64,000 bases of DNA from Niveispirillum irakense DSM 11586 (GTDB lineage: Bacteria; Pseudomonadota; Alphaproteobacteria; Azospirillales; Azospirillaceae). Below, one piece after another: positions 8,434 through 16,602 of the stretch. A program made the translations under genes and the position numbers. The DNA is taken from NCBI RefSeq assembly GCF_000429645.1, contig NZ_AUCG01000021.1:1-64000 (forward strand), read 5' to 3'. Under the pieces are notes generated by a model that saw nothing but the letters and a program-made list of their open reading frames with translations, made no database searches and was not told where the DNA came from. The stretch's first letter is position 1; the number at the start of each line of letters is the position of its first letter.

Positions 8434-8736
8434 TCAGGCAATCGCTGCCAACACCGCGTCCAGCAGGCCAGGAAAACGGGTGGCCAGTTCATCGCGGCGC
8501 AACTGGTTCATATGGGTCACGCCTTCGGGCCGTGTATGCACCAGGCCGGCATCGCGCAGCACGCGGAAATGGTGCGACATGCTGGATTTCGGTCGCCCGC
8601 CATCCAACGCGGCACAGCTCGCCGCCCCCTCTGCCGCCAGGCGGCGGATGATATCGAGACGGACCGGATCACTGAGCGCGTGAAAAATGTCCTCCGGACG
8701 GACATCCTCAATGGCGGGATGCTTATAGCTTCTCAT
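8434..8736 (-). CDS. ArsR-family helix-turn-helix regulator
   Basis: A 100-residue winged-helix repressor. The N-terminal region FHALSDPVRLDIIRRLAAEG is the ArsR signature, followed by the recognition helix KSSMSHHFRVLRDAGLV and the wing RPEGVTHMNQLRRDEL. There is no cysteine pair of the ELCVCDL metal-binding type; the two cysteines and histidines present do not form a recognised metal site. A metal-independent or redox/electrophile-sensing role is therefore more likely. It diverges from an Old Yellow Enzyme gene with a shared operator-like inverted repeat, a common pairing in which the regulator represses the reductase. Confidence 0.9.
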   Translation of the reverse strand: MRSYKHPAIEDVRPEDIFHALSDPVRLDIIRRLAAEGAASCAALDGGRPKSSMSHHFRVLRDAGLVHTRPEGVTHMNQLRRDELATRFPGLLDAVLAAIA

Positions 8737-8774
8737 GAAAATAATTTAGCACCGATGGCTTGGCATTGCCATAG

Positions 8775-8806
8775 TTCGAAATATATCGTACAAGCGAATT
8801 ATCGAA
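8775..8806. promoter_or_regulatory. Operator-like inverted repeat between arsR-type and OYE genes
   Basis: TTCGAAATATATCG (8775-8788) faces CGAATTATCGAA (8795-8806), giving an imperfect inverted repeat in an AT-rich island between the two divergent starts. It is the best candidate for the ArsR-family binding site and overlaps the region where both promoters must lie. Confidence 0.5.
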
Positions 8807-8851
8807 GTTGGTTGACGCCAACTCCCCTTATCGCTTCTGGAGCGTTCAGCA

Positions 8852-9946
8852 ATGTCGGGTCTTTTCGATCCTTACAGCCTCAAGGACGTCACGCTGCGCA
8901 ACCGCATCGCCGTGTCGCCCATGTGCCAATATTCCGCCACCGATGGCGTGGCCAATCAGTGGCACGCCGTGCATCTGGAGGCGCTGGCGCGCGGCGGGTC
9001 GGGTCTGGTGGTGGTGGAAGCCACCGGCGTGTCACCGGAAGGCCGTATCACGCCGGGCTGCCTGGGTCTGTGGAATGACGCACAGGCCGAAGCCCTGGCC
9101 CCCATGGTCCGGCAGATCAAGCAATGGGGTGCCGTGCCCGGCATCCAGATCGGCCATGCCGGCCGCAAGGCCAGCGCCAACCTTCCCTGGGAAGGCGACG
9201 ACCATATCCCCACGGACGATCCGCGCGGATGGGAGACGATCTCCCCCTCTGCGGTCGCGTTCGGCGGCGGCTTGCCCAAAGTGCCGCGGGAGATGACCAA
9301 GGCCGATATCGAGCGGGTGAAAGGTGATTTCGTCGCCGCCGCCATCCGCGCCCGCGATGCCGGCTTCCAGTGGCTGATGCTGCATTTCGCCCATGGCTAT
9401 CTGGCGCAGAGCTTCTTCTCCATCCATGCCAACCAGCGCACGGATGAATATGGTGGCAATGCCGACAATCGCGGCCGCTTCCTGCTGGAAACGCTGGCCG
9501 CCGTCCGCGCCGTCTGGCCGGAAAACCTGCCGCTGACCGCCCGGTTCGGCGTCATTGAATTTGACGGTCGGGACGAGGAAACCCTGGCGGAGGCCATCGG
9601 CCTTATCCGTCGTTTCAAGGCGGGGGGACTGGATTTCATTGATGTGTCGATGGGCTTCTCCACCCCGACGGCGCAAATCCCCTGGGGCCCCGCCATGCTG
9701 GGCAACATCGCCAAGCGCGTGCGCCAGGAAACCGGCCTGCCCACGGCCACGACCTGGAATGTCGGCCCGGCCGAACAGGCCGACGCGCTGATCAAGGATG
9801 GCGCCATCGACGTGGCCATGATCGGCCGCCCGCTGCTGGAAAACCCGCACTGGCCCTATGATGCCGCCCGCAAGCTGGGCGTGGAGAAGCCCGCCTGGGC
9901 CACCCTGCCCGCCCCCTATGCCCATTGGTTGAGCCGGTATCGCTGA
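8852..9946 (+). CDS. NADPH:flavin oxidoreductase, Old Yellow Enzyme family (YqjM-like)
   Basis: A 364-residue FMN-dependent alkene reductase with a TIM-barrel fold, reducing activated C=C bonds of enals, enones or nitro compounds. The redox-tuning cysteine is visible at position 25 in VSPMCQYSATDG, as in the thermophilic-like YqjM subgroup. Other motifs are IQIGHAGRKAS, the substrate-binding HFAHGYLAQSFFS, ARFGVIEFDG, and the C-terminal FMN phosphate region MIGRPLLENPHWPYDAA. In canonical family members the anion-holding pair is His-x2-His or His-x2-Asn; here it reads H-F-A-H. Paired with an ArsR-type regulator, it probably responds to electrophiles or oxidative stress. Physiological substrate unknown. 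Confidence 0.92.
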   Translation: MSGLFDPYSLKDVTLRNRIAVSPMCQYSATDGVANQWHAVHLEALARGGSGLVVVEATGVSPEGRITPGCLGLWNDAQAEALAPMVRQIKQWGAVPGIQIGHAGRKASANLPWEGDDHIPTDDPRGWETISPSAVAFGGGLPKVPREMTKADIERVKGDFVAAAIRARDAGFQWLMLHFAHGYLAQSFFSIHANQRTDEYGGNADNRGRFLLETLAAVRAVWPENLPLTARFGVIEFDGRDEETLAEAIGLIRRFKAGGLDFIDVSMGFSTPTAQIPWGPAMLGNIAKRVRQETGLPTATTWNVGPAEQADALIKDGAIDVAMIGRPLLENPHWPYDAARKLGVEKPAWATLPAPYAHWLSRYR

Positions 9947-9957
9947 TCACCAATACG

Positions 9958-9991
9958 GATGCCCGGATATGGCGCGCCCTATCCGGGCATC
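9958..9991. terminator. Strong hairpin between convergent OYE and methyltransferase genes
   Basis: A perfect 12-bp stem, GATGCCCGGATA with TATCCGGGCATC, and a 10-nt GC-rich loop lie between two convergent stop codons. There is no clear U-tract on either strand, so its role as a terminator is likely but not proven. Confidence 0.55.
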
Positions 9992-9999
9992 TCAGCGGT

Positions 10000-10674
10000 T
10001 CAGGCCTTGATGGACACCCAGCCTTTAAAGGTGAAGGCCGCGTAGAACAGGTCGATTTCCGTAAAGCCAGCGTCGCGCAGCAAAGCCTCGTCCTGGGCTG
10101 GTGTCAGCACCGGCAGGCTCTGCTTCATGGCGGCCAGACTGGAAACAGTCTGGATGGAGGGCATCCCGCGGGACGCGGCAAAGGCGGCATTACGCGCCAG
10201 CCATTTGTCCTTCTCCTGATCGCTGGTGGGAAAGCTGTGATGCATCGTGACCAGGGGGGCACCGGGTTTCAGCCGCTGGCCGATCACCCGCAGCGTCCGC
10301 CGTCGCTCCGCTTCCGGCAGGAAGTGGAGGGTGAGCAGACAGGTGGCACCATCAAACGGCCCTTCCGGTGACGCATCAATATAGCCTTCGTGCAGCCGCA
10401 CACGGGCCATCGCCGGCCCCAGCCGCTCACGCGCCTGCGCCAGCATCAGGGCGGAAGGGTCCACCCCATCGAAAAACCAGGAGGGATAGGCGGCGGCGAG
10501 AGCCGCCAATTCCATCCCACCCCCGGCCCCGACAACCAGCACCCGCCCGCCTTCCGGCACCCGCTCAGCCAGAAGAAGACCCACCATCTGGTGCAGATCA
10601 TCCAGGCCGGGGACCTGGCGGCTCACCCGATCCGCATATCCCGCACCGGCGCCGGGGATGGTGTTGTTCTGCAT
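10000..10674 (-). CDS. Class I SAM-dependent methyltransferase
   Basis: A 224-residue Rossmann-fold methyltransferase. Motif I is RVLVVGAGGGMELAALAA (about residues 44-61), the acidic motif II follows in FFDGVDPSALMLAQARERL, and motif IV is FDGATCLLTLHFLPEAERR. The arrangement resembles small-molecule or CmoA-like methyltransferases, but nothing in the sequence or neighbourhood fixes the substrate. It is transcribed towards the OYE gene and has no operon partner; the region upstream contains the large inverted-repeat element at 10792-10978. Confidence 0.82.
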   Translation of the reverse strand: MQNNTIPGAGAGYADRVSRQVPGLDDLHQMVGLLLAERVPEGGRVLVVGAGGGMELAALAAAYPSWFFDGVDPSALMLAQARERLGPAMARVRLHEGYIDASPEGPFDGATCLLTLHFLPEAERRRTLRVIGQRLKPGAPLVTMHHSFPTSDQEKDKWLARNAAFAASRGMPSIQTVSSLAAMKQSLPVLTPAQDEALLRDAGFTEIDLFYAAFTFKGWVSIKA

Positions 10675-10791
10675 GATCCCGACCTTTCAACCTACTATCC
10701 ATCACGAAACATATCTTGTTACATGAGTGGCGGCAGGTCAAGGAAGCAACAGGGACCGGCATAACGGGCTAGGTTGGACTACCCTAGACAC

Positions 10792-10978
10792 CGCCCCGGC
10801 GCAGGCCCATAGGCGCTAAGTTAACCTCTTGCACCGAAGTGCTTTCCCCGCGAAAGCGGGGATCCAGGGGCCAAGGGCACTCAAGCGTGGTTCATGTGGC
10901 CCCTGGACCCCCGCCTTCGCGGGGGAGGCAGGGAAGTGCGAACCCTTAACTTAGCGCCTATGGGCCTGCCCCGGGGCG
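10792..10978. repeat. Long imperfect inverted-repeat element (BIME/MITE-like hairpin)
   Basis: The outer arms 10792-10824 and 10946-10978 are inverted copies matching at 32 of 33 positions. Inside them 10825-10873 and 10897-10945 continue the pairing imperfectly and contain two nested GC hairpins, CCCCGCGAAAGCGGGG and CCCCCGCCTTCGCGGGGG, each next to a TCCAG/CTGGA tract. The same architecture (CCCGGCG...GCCGG-ATCCAG...CTGGACCCCGG) recurs at 63301-63383. The whole can fold into one 187-nt hairpin. Shorter matching pieces, ACTACC and GGCTAGG, occur further out on both sides (10766-10784 and 10985-11032), so the original element may have been larger. It codes for nothing and fills most of a 358-bp gap. 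Confidence 0.8.
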
Positions 10979-11032
10979 ACGGTAGTGAGAACGATTTCCG
11001 GTTCCACTTAACCTGACAAACCCTAGCCTTGA

Positions 11033-11773
11033 TCAGACAACGCCGCCATTGGCGCGTAAGACCTGCCCATTGATCCAGGCACCATCCGGCCCGGCCAGGA
11101 AAGCGATGGCGGCAGCAATATCATCAGGCGTGCCCAACCGTTCCAGCGGCGCCATTTTGGCCAACCGCTCGACCAGTTCCGGTGATTTGCCGGTCAGGAA
11201 CAGGTCGGTCGCAGTCGGGCCGGGTGCCACCGCGTTGACGGTGATGGAACGGCCGCGCAACTCCTTGGACAGAATGGCCGTCAGGGTTTCCACCGCTGCC
11301 TTGGTCGCCGCATAGACGCCATAGGTTTCCAGCTTCATGCCCACGACACTGGTGGAAAGGTTGATGATGCGGCCACCGTTGCGCACACGTTTGGCCGCCT
11401 CCCGCATGCCGTTGAAGGCCCCTTTCAGGTTGATGGCGATCAGCCGGTCGAAATCATCATCGGTCTGGTCAGCCAAGCTGGCGACGCTGAACACACCGGC
11501 ATTGTTGACCAGCAGATCGACACCGCCAAATGCAGCCTCTGCCGTATCGAACAGGGTCGCCATGGTGGCGGGATCAGCCACATCACCCTGCACTGCCTGG
11601 GCCTGCCCCCCGGCGGCAATGATATCGGCCACCAGTTTTTCTGCTGCCGCCTGATTGCCGGCATAATTGATCGTAACGGCGCACCCGTCTGCCGCCAACC
11701 GGCGGCTGATGGCAGCACCGATCCCGCGAGAGCCACCGGTAACGATGGCGCTTTTCATCATCTGCTTACTCAT
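11033..11773 (-). CDS. Short-chain dehydrogenase/reductase (SDR), classical FabG-like
   Basis: A 246-residue NAD(P)(H)-dependent oxidoreductase. The cofactor motif TGGSRGIGAAISRRL is at the N terminus, followed by the NNAG motif (LLVNNAGVFSVA), the catalytic Ser in INLSTSVVG, and the Y-x3-K pair in YGVYAATKAAVETL. The basic residue after the glycine motif and the AGNQAAAEKLV segment suggest NADP(H) preference. The start MSKQMMKSA is chosen because AAGGAG sits 6 nt before it; an in-frame ATG 15 nt upstream overlaps that site. It diverges from a LysR regulator and shares an operator-like inverted repeat with it. Substrate unknown. Confidence 0.9.
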   Translation of the reverse strand: MSKQMMKSAIVTGGSRGIGAAISRRLAADGCAVTINYAGNQAAAEKLVADIIAAGGQAQAVQGDVADPATMATLFDTAEAAFGGVDLLVNNAGVFSVASLADQTDDDFDRLIAINLKGAFNGMREAAKRVRNGGRIINLSTSVVGMKLETYGVYAATKAAVETLTAILSKELRGRSITVNAVAPGPTATDLFLTGKSPELVERLAKMAPLERLGTPDDIAAAIAFLAGPDGAWINGQVLRANGGVV

Positions 11774-11822
11774 CACATTCTCCTTCATTCCCTGTCATCC
11801 CAGGGCATGCCTTACCTTAACC

Positions 11823-11861
11823 TATTGCGTTTTCCGGATAATCCCCCATGATCCGGCAATA
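11823..11861. promoter_or_regulatory. Nested inverted repeat between the SDR gene and its divergent LysR regulator
   Basis: TATTGC (11823-11828) pairs with GCAATA (11856-11861), and inside it CCGGAT (11834-11839) pairs with ATCCGG (11851-11856). The two dyads are nearly concentric and lie 25-63 bp upstream of the LysR start and 50-88 bp upstream of the SDR start, the usual place for a LysR recognition site. Confidence 0.5.
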
Positions 11862-11885
11862 CTGACCGGAAATGGCGAACAATTC

Positions 11886-12794
11886 ATGGACCGGTTCGAT
11901 GCGATGCGCGTGTTCACCCGCGTGGTGGAGCAGCGCAGCTTCTCCCAGGCGGCGCAGGATCTGGGCCTGCCGCGCTCCACCGTGACCGATGCCGTGCGGA
12001 CGCTGGAGGCGCGGCTGGGCGTGCGCCTGTTGCAGCGAACCACCCGCTTTGTCGGCCCCACCCTGGAGGGGGAGGCCTATTACCGCCGCTGCATCGCCAT
12101 CATCGCGGAGGTGGAAGACGCAGAGGCCGGCATTGTCGGGGCCAAGCCGCGCGGGGCCTTGCGCGTGGATGTGCAGGGGCGGCTGGCCCGCCATTTCCTG
12201 CTGCCCGGCCTGCCCGCCTTCCTGGCGGAATATCCGGATATCTCCCTATTCATGGGGGAAGGCGACCGGATGGTGGATCTGCTGCGTGAGGGGGTGGATT
12301 GCGCCCTGCGCGTCGGCACACTGGTGGATAGCGACATGGTGGCCCGCCGCGTCGGCCTGCTGCGGGAGATAACCTGCGCCAGCCCGGATTATATCCACCG
12401 GCATGGCCGGCCCACCAGCCTGGAAGAATTGGCGCAGGGCCATCAGATGATTGGCTTCCATTCCACCGCCACCGGCGCGCTGCTGCCGCTGGAATTCATG
12501 GTGGAGGGAAAACCGCGGGAGATGCTTCTGCCAGCACCAGTGGCCTTGAACGGCGCCGATAGTCTGGTCGCCGCTGCCCGTCAGGGGCTAGGGCTGATCC
12601 AGGTGCCACGCTATGGGGTGGCGGATGATCTGGCCGCTGGCAGGCTGGTGGAAATCCTGCCGGCTTTCCCGCCCAGCCCGACCCCGGTATCCCTGCTTTA
12701 TCCGCGCGACCGGCAATTGCCGCAGCGCATCTGTGTCTTCATGGATTGGGTTGTCCGGCAATTTGCCGCCCAGGCCCATGATGGCATGGTGTGA
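11886..12794 (+). CDS. LysR-family transcriptional regulator
   Basis: A 302-residue LysR protein of the CrgA/DntR-like group. The DNA-binding domain occupies residues 1-60 (MDRFDAMRVFTRVVEQRSF, recognition helix GLPRSTVTDAVRTLEARLG, wing LLQRTTRFVGPTLEG). The remainder is a periplasmic-binding-like effector domain starting near GALRVDVQGRLARHFLLPGL. It diverges from the SDR gene and is followed after 37 bp by an aldo/keto reductase on the same strand, so it probably governs both oxidoreductases. The ATG at 11886 is the natural family start; longer extensions run through the intergenic operator. Confidence 0.92.
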   Translation: MDRFDAMRVFTRVVEQRSFSQAAQDLGLPRSTVTDAVRTLEARLGVRLLQRTTRFVGPTLEGEAYYRRCIAIIAEVEDAEAGIVGAKPRGALRVDVQGRLARHFLLPGLPAFLAEYPDISLFMGEGDRMVDLLREGVDCALRVGTLVDSDMVARRVGLLREITCASPDYIHRHGRPTSLEELAQGHQMIGFHSTATGALLPLEFMVEGKPREMLLPAPVALNGADSLVAAARQGLGLIQVPRYGVADDLAAGRLVEILPAFPPSPTPVSLLYPRDRQLPQRICVFMDWVVRQFAAQAHDGMV

Positions 12795-12831
12795 CAGTCC
12801 CCACCTCACCTGGAAACAGGAGATCAAGATC

Positions 12832-13866
12832 ATGGAATACCGTCCCTTGTCCGGCTCCGGCCTGTTCGTGCCCTCCCTGATCCTGGGAACGGCCACCTTT
12901 GGCGGCAGCGGCGATTTCTTCCGCAAATGGGGGCAAACGGATGTGCAGGGCGCCACCACGCTGGTGGATGTGGCGCTGGAAGCCGGCTGCACCATGTTCG
13001 ACACCGCAGACAGCTATTCCGCCGGCCTGTCAGAGGAAATTCTGGGGCAGGCGATCAAGGGTCGGCGCGACAAGGTGCAGATCGCCACGAAAACCGGGAT
13101 CGCCATGGGACCAGGGCCGAACGATATCGGTACCTCGCGCGCCCGCATCATCCGGTCGGTGGAAGCCAGCCTAAAACGGCTGGGCACGGATTATATCGAC
13201 CTGTACCAGCTTCACGCCTTCGATGCCGTCACCCCGGTGGAGGAGATGCTGCACGCGCTGGACAGCCTGACCCGCGCCGGCAAGATCCGCTATTATGGCG
13301 TCTCCAATTATTCCGGCTGGCACCTGATGAAGATGCTGGCTTTGGCGGAAAAGCATGGCCTGCCCAAGCCCGTGTCGCATCAGGCTTATTACTCCCTGGC
13401 CGCGCGGGATTTTGAATGGGAACTGATGCCCCTGGCGCTGGACCAGAAGGTCGCCACCCTGGTGTGGAGCCCACTTTCCGGTGCCAAACTGTCCGGCAAG
13501 ATTGGCCGCAACAAGCCTGCCCCCGCCGATAGCCGGGCCGCCACCGATGCCTCCTGGCAGGTGCCGGAGGAACGGCTTTACACCATCACCGACGCGCTGG
13601 AGCAGGTGGCGACGGAAGTCGAACGCTCCATGGCCCAGGTGGCGCTGGCCTGGTTGCTGGCCCGGCCCAGCGTGACCGGCATCATCATCGGTGCCCGCAC
13701 CGTGGACCAGCTTCGCGATAATCTGGCCGCCGCAGACCTGAAACTGTCGCCCGACCAGATGGAGCGGCTGGACCGGGCCAGCGACGTGCAGCCAGCCTAT
13801 CCCTATTGGCATCAGCGCCGCGTGGGCATGGTGCGCAACCCGCCGCCCGTGCCCGTCCATCGCTGA
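12832..13866 (+). CDS. Aldo/keto reductase
   Basis: A 344-residue NADPH-dependent reductase of the AKR superfamily (YajO/Tas-like size). The catalytic tetrad is visible: Asp and Tyr in FDTADSYSAGLSEEILG, Lys in VQIATKTGI, and His in IDLYQLHAFDAVTPVEE. The C-terminal NADPH-binding region is GIIIGARTVDQLRDNLAA. The start MEYRPLSGSG follows an ACAGGAG site; the upstream in-frame extension would overlap the end of the LysR gene in another frame and is rejected. It is probably cotranscribed with the LysR regulator and ends 6 bp before the facing chemoreceptor gene. Confidence 0.92.
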   Translation: MEYRPLSGSGLFVPSLILGTATFGGSGDFFRKWGQTDVQGATTLVDVALEAGCTMFDTADSYSAGLSEEILGQAIKGRRDKVQIATKTGIAMGPGPNDIGTSRARIIRSVEASLKRLGTDYIDLYQLHAFDAVTPVEEMLHALDSLTRAGKIRYYGVSNYSGWHLMKMLALAEKHGLPKPVSHQAYYSLAARDFEWELMPLALDQKVATLVWSPLSGAKLSGKIGRNKPAPADSRAATDASWQVPEERLYTITDALEQVATEVERSMAQVALAWLLARPSVTGIIIGARTVDQLRDNLAAADLKLSPDQMERLDRASDVQPAYPYWHQRRVGMVRNPPPVPVHR

Positions 13867-13872
13867 CCGATA

Positions 13873-15237
13873 TCAGGCGGCCGATTTGCCGGTCAGGGTG
13901 GCGATGAATTCCTCCACCCCCCGGCGCAACTGGTCGGCCTGCTGGCTGAGTTCGGCAGAAGCTCCACCCAGCCCGGTCGCCATATCGCCAACGGCACCGG
14001 CCGCATCGGTGACACCGGACAGGTTGTCCGCCACCTCGGCCGTGGCGGTGGCGGCGTTCTGGACATTGCGCGCAATCTCCCGCGTGGCTTCCCCCTGCTC
14101 CCCCACAGCGGTGGCGATAGTGCTGGAAATGCCGTCAATCTCCCGGATCGTACCTTCAATGGCGGAAAGGGCCGCCAGGGCATGGCCCATCCGGTCCTGC
14201 ATTTCCCCGACCTGACGGGAAATATCCTCCGTCGCGCGGGCGGTCTGGCTGGCCAGGTTCTTCACCTCACCGGCCACCACGGCAAAACCCTTGCCGGCCT
14301 CCCCGGCGCGGGCCGCCTCAATCGTCGCGTTCAGGGCCAGAAGGTTGGTCTGGGCCGCGATTTCGCTGATCAGATCGACAATGCGGGTGATGCGCTGGCT
14401 GGCATCGGCCAATTCCCGCATGGCGGAACCGGCATTACCCGCCTCCGACACGGCAGTGCGGGCGATCCCGGCTGATTGCGAAACCTGACCGGCAATGGCG
14501 TTGATGGAAACGGAAAGCTGCTCCGACGCCGCCGCCACCGTGCCGACATTGGCGGATGCCTGGTCGGCTGCCACCCCCGCTGTACGGGCGCTGGCATTGG
14601 TGGCCGTGGCGGTGCGGGCCATTTCCCGGGCGCTGGCATCCAGCTCCGTAGCCGCCGCCGCAACACCTTCCACCATCGACCGGACATGCTGGTCCAACTG
14701 GTCGGCCAGTTTGCGCAAATGGCTGTTATAGCGGGCGTCGTTTTCTTCCAGATATGTGGAGATCACCAGATCCATATCCAGCATGACAGCCAGATTGACG
14801 GCGCGCATGGCCTCCGCCGCCTTCTGCGCCGCGGCACGCGGGTTCCAGCGATCGACAAAGCTTTCCTGCAGGGCGGTATAAAGCCGCGACAGGGTCAGCG
14901 CATAGCCACCCAGATACCAGCGCGGCTCCAGCCCCAGCATGCTGTGGACGCGCCCGATGGCATTGGTGCTGTCCACATAGGTCTGGTCAAACGTGCCACT
15001 GAACAGGATCAGCCAATGCTGCAACTGCCGTTCGCGGGCATGGGCCATGATCTTGTCATTGGGGAACATCCGCATCAGATGCGGCTGGCGGCGCACATCT
15101 TTATAGAAGGCATCGATGATCTCTGGCAGCACCGCCTGGATACGGGGCTTCACCGCCGCCAGAACGCGCCGTGTCTGCGCATCAATGCCCAGAAATTCCA
15201 GCCGACCGGCCCAATCGTCGGCACTCTTCACCGCCAT
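13873..15237 (-). CDS. Globin-coupled methyl-accepting chemotaxis protein (HemAT-like aerotaxis sensor)
   Basis: A 454-residue soluble chemoreceptor. Residues 1-170 form a globin-sensor domain: helices with [15 protein letters not shown] and the proximal heme histidine at position 98 in [20 protein letters not shown], matching the HemAT family pattern. No transmembrane segment or HAMP is present. Residues about 190-450 are a coiled-coil MCP signalling domain with the conserved CheA/CheW-binding hairpin around [20 protein letters not shown] and [14 protein letters not shown]. It should sense oxygen (or NO/CO) through heme and steer flagellar motion through CheA. It converges with the aldo/keto reductase gene and has no chemotaxis genes beside it. 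Start chosen at [13 protein letters not shown]. Confidence 0.94.
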   Translation of the reverse strand: MAVKSADDWAGRLEFLGIDAQTRRVLAAVKPRIQAVLPEIIDAFYKDVRRQPHLMRMFPNDKIMAHARERQLQHWLILFSGTFDQTYVDSTNAIGRVHSMLGLEPRWYLGGYALTLSRLYTALQESFVDRWNPRAAAQKAAEAMRAVNLAVMLDMDLVISTYLEENDARYNSHLRKLADQLDQHVRSMVEGVAAAATELDASAREMARTATATNASARTAGVAADQASANVGTVAAASEQLSVSINAIAGQVSQSAGIARTAVSEAGNAGSAMRELADASQRITRIVDLISEIAAQTNLLALNATIEAARAGEAGKGFAVVAGEVKNLASQTARATEDISRQVGEMQDRMGHALAALSAIEGTIREIDGISSTIATAVGEQGEATREIARNVQNAATATAEVADNLSGVTDAAGAVGDMATGLGGASAELSQQADQLRRGVEEFIATLTGKSAA

Positions 15238-15463
15238 CTTAGTCCCCCGTCACCCGCGGCCTCTCCCATGCAGGGGCCGCCCCTTATTATCGCCACATGG
15301 GCGTATCAGGAGAATTAACGCAACGGTTGGCAGCTACAATAATTATGTAAAGCACCTTCTCCAATTACGGTTTGTGGCGGCATCCTCATGTCGGGCCACC
15401 ACCATCCGCCAGTCGGAGAGAGGGCGGAACCGCTGCCTGTAGCAGCCAGCCCCGCCCCTTTTA

Positions 15464-16099
15464 TCAGGCCGGGATGACCTGTGCCGCCAGCACGAAAAGC
15501 CCGACCGCTGCGACAGTACCACCAGCCAGACGCGGCAGACGGCGGCCCCATTCCCACGCGGTGCGGGAGCGCAGCAGCCAGGCCACACCCACGGCCAGCG
15601 CCGACTGGATCGCAGCCAGACCGATCAGATAGGCGACCACCGGCGTCGCTTCGGCCCCGAAGATCGATTCGCCATAGGCATAGCCATGGAACAGGCCGGC
15701 CAGGGCGAACAAAGCAGCCCAGCCGCCAACCGGCAACCGGCGACCGCTGGCGATCACCGCACCGGCGGCCAGCACCGACGCGGCAACCAGCAATTCCGCA
15801 CCCGGCAGGCCGACGCCGGCCACATGCAGCCCCACACCAACGGCGGACAGGGCCACAAACAGGACCGGCAGCAGCAACGGCAGGCCGGCGGCGGCCACGG
15901 CCAGGCCGGCGGCCAGGATAAAGGCCAGATGGTCCGGCCCGATGATGGGGTGGCCCAGGCCGGACAGCAGGCCCTGGGTGAAGGTGGCGGGCAATTCCCC
16001 ATCCATCATATGATGGGCAAAGGCGGGCGAGGTTGCCAGCAGGGAAAGGCCGGAAAGGGCGGCACCGCGGACCAGCGCGCGGATAGGCGAACGCGTCAT
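15464..16099 (-). CDS. hupE: HupE/UreJ-family cobalt/nickel transporter
   Basis: A 211-residue inner-membrane protein. A signal-like hydrophobic N terminus ends SPAFAHH; the histidines just after it and the motif GLGHPIIGPDHLAFILAAGL (H-P-x3-G-x-D-H) are the metal-binding hallmarks of HupE/UreJ permeases. A second conserved cluster is LFHGYAYGE. Five to six further membrane segments follow. It lies directly downstream of a cobalamin riboswitch on its own strand, which argues for cobalt import for corrin synthesis rather than a hydrogenase or urease role. AAGGAG lies 5 nt before the ATG at 16099; the adjacent ATG at 16102 is an alternative. It faces away from the cob gene run. Confidence 0.9.
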   Translation of the reverse strand: MTRSPIRALVRGAALSGLSLLATSPAFAHHMMDGELPATFTQGLLSGLGHPIIGPDHLAFILAAGLAVAAAGLPLLLPVLFVALSAVGVGLHVAGVGLPGAELLVAASVLAAGAVIASGRRLPVGGWAALFALAGLFHGYAYGESIFGAEATPVVAYLIGLAAIQSALAVGVAWLLRSRTAWEWGRRLPRLAGGTVAAVGLFVLAAQVIPA

Positions 16100-16144
16100 C
16101 ATCACTCCTTCATGTCCTCCCACCGAGGACAGCACAGGTTATGG

Positions 16145-16335
16145 TCCGAAGGCAGGTCTCCTGGCTTGCGGCTGGTCGCGCCACCCATCCGCCTTCCCAG
16201 TCCCGTCAAGGACCAGTGGCATCATGGTTGGGGGCTTGCCGCATACAGTTGCGGGGGCAGCCGCGGCATTGGCGCCTGGATGGCACCGCACCGCGTTCCC
16301 TTTTCATGCCGGCCGGGAAGCCGGCAACCGTCGGA
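16145..16335 (-). promoter_or_regulatory. Cobalamin riboswitch controlling hupE
   Basis: Read on the minus strand, the conserved elements appear in order: GAAAAGGGAA, then GGCTGCCCCCGCAACTGT, GCCACTG, GACTGGGAAGGC and finally CCAGGAGACCTGCC. A closing stem pairs TCCGA with TCGGA at the two ends. The element ends 45 nt before the hupE start, so adenosylcobalamin binding should switch off cobalt uptake, probably by masking the ribosome-binding site; I see no U-tract terminator after it. Confidence 0.93.
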
Positions 16336-16398
16336 GCCGCCACTATGGCCGCGGGCGCGGCGATTGACAAGACGGGTGCCGATGGTTCTATTGCACCT

Positions 16399-16602
16399 GC
16401 GCTGGTCGCCAGCCGGGCTGCCCGGCGGCGTGAAAAGGGAACACGGACCTGTCCGGGCCTTGCAAAAGGTTCTGGCCGGCGACCGTGGCTGCCCCCGCAA
16501 CTGTGTGTGGCGAGCTTGTTCCACAAAGCCACTGGCGGCCCTTTCGGGCGGCTGGGAAGGCGGGACGGGCATGGACCCATGAGCCAGGAGACCTGCCAGC
16601 GC
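16399..16602 (+). promoter_or_regulatory. Cobalamin riboswitch controlling the cob operon
   Basis: On the plus strand the order is GAAAAGGGAACACGG, GGCTGCCCCCGCAACTGT, AAGCCACTGG, GGCTGGGAAGGCGGGA and GAGCCAGGAGACCTGCC. The closing stem P1 is GCGCTGG (16399-16405) with CCAGCGC (16596-16602). A 155-nt leader follows before the first gene at 16758, holding small hairpins (GGTTGA/TCAACC at 16654-16670; GGCCC-CTAA-GGGCC at 16731-16744 just before the start region) that may form the expression platform. It lies back to back with the hupE riboswitch, about 63 bp apart. Confidence 0.94.

Noticed and set aside
9958-9991. Hairpin between OYE and methyltransferase genes considered as a mobile repeat
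   Set aside because: A single simple stem between convergent stops is adequately explained as a transcript end; no second copy was seen in the window.
10000-10674. Calling the methyltransferase CmoA or a ubiquinone/menaquinone methyltransferase
   Set aside because: Only general SAM-binding motifs are visible; no subfamily signature or neighbour supports a specific substrate.
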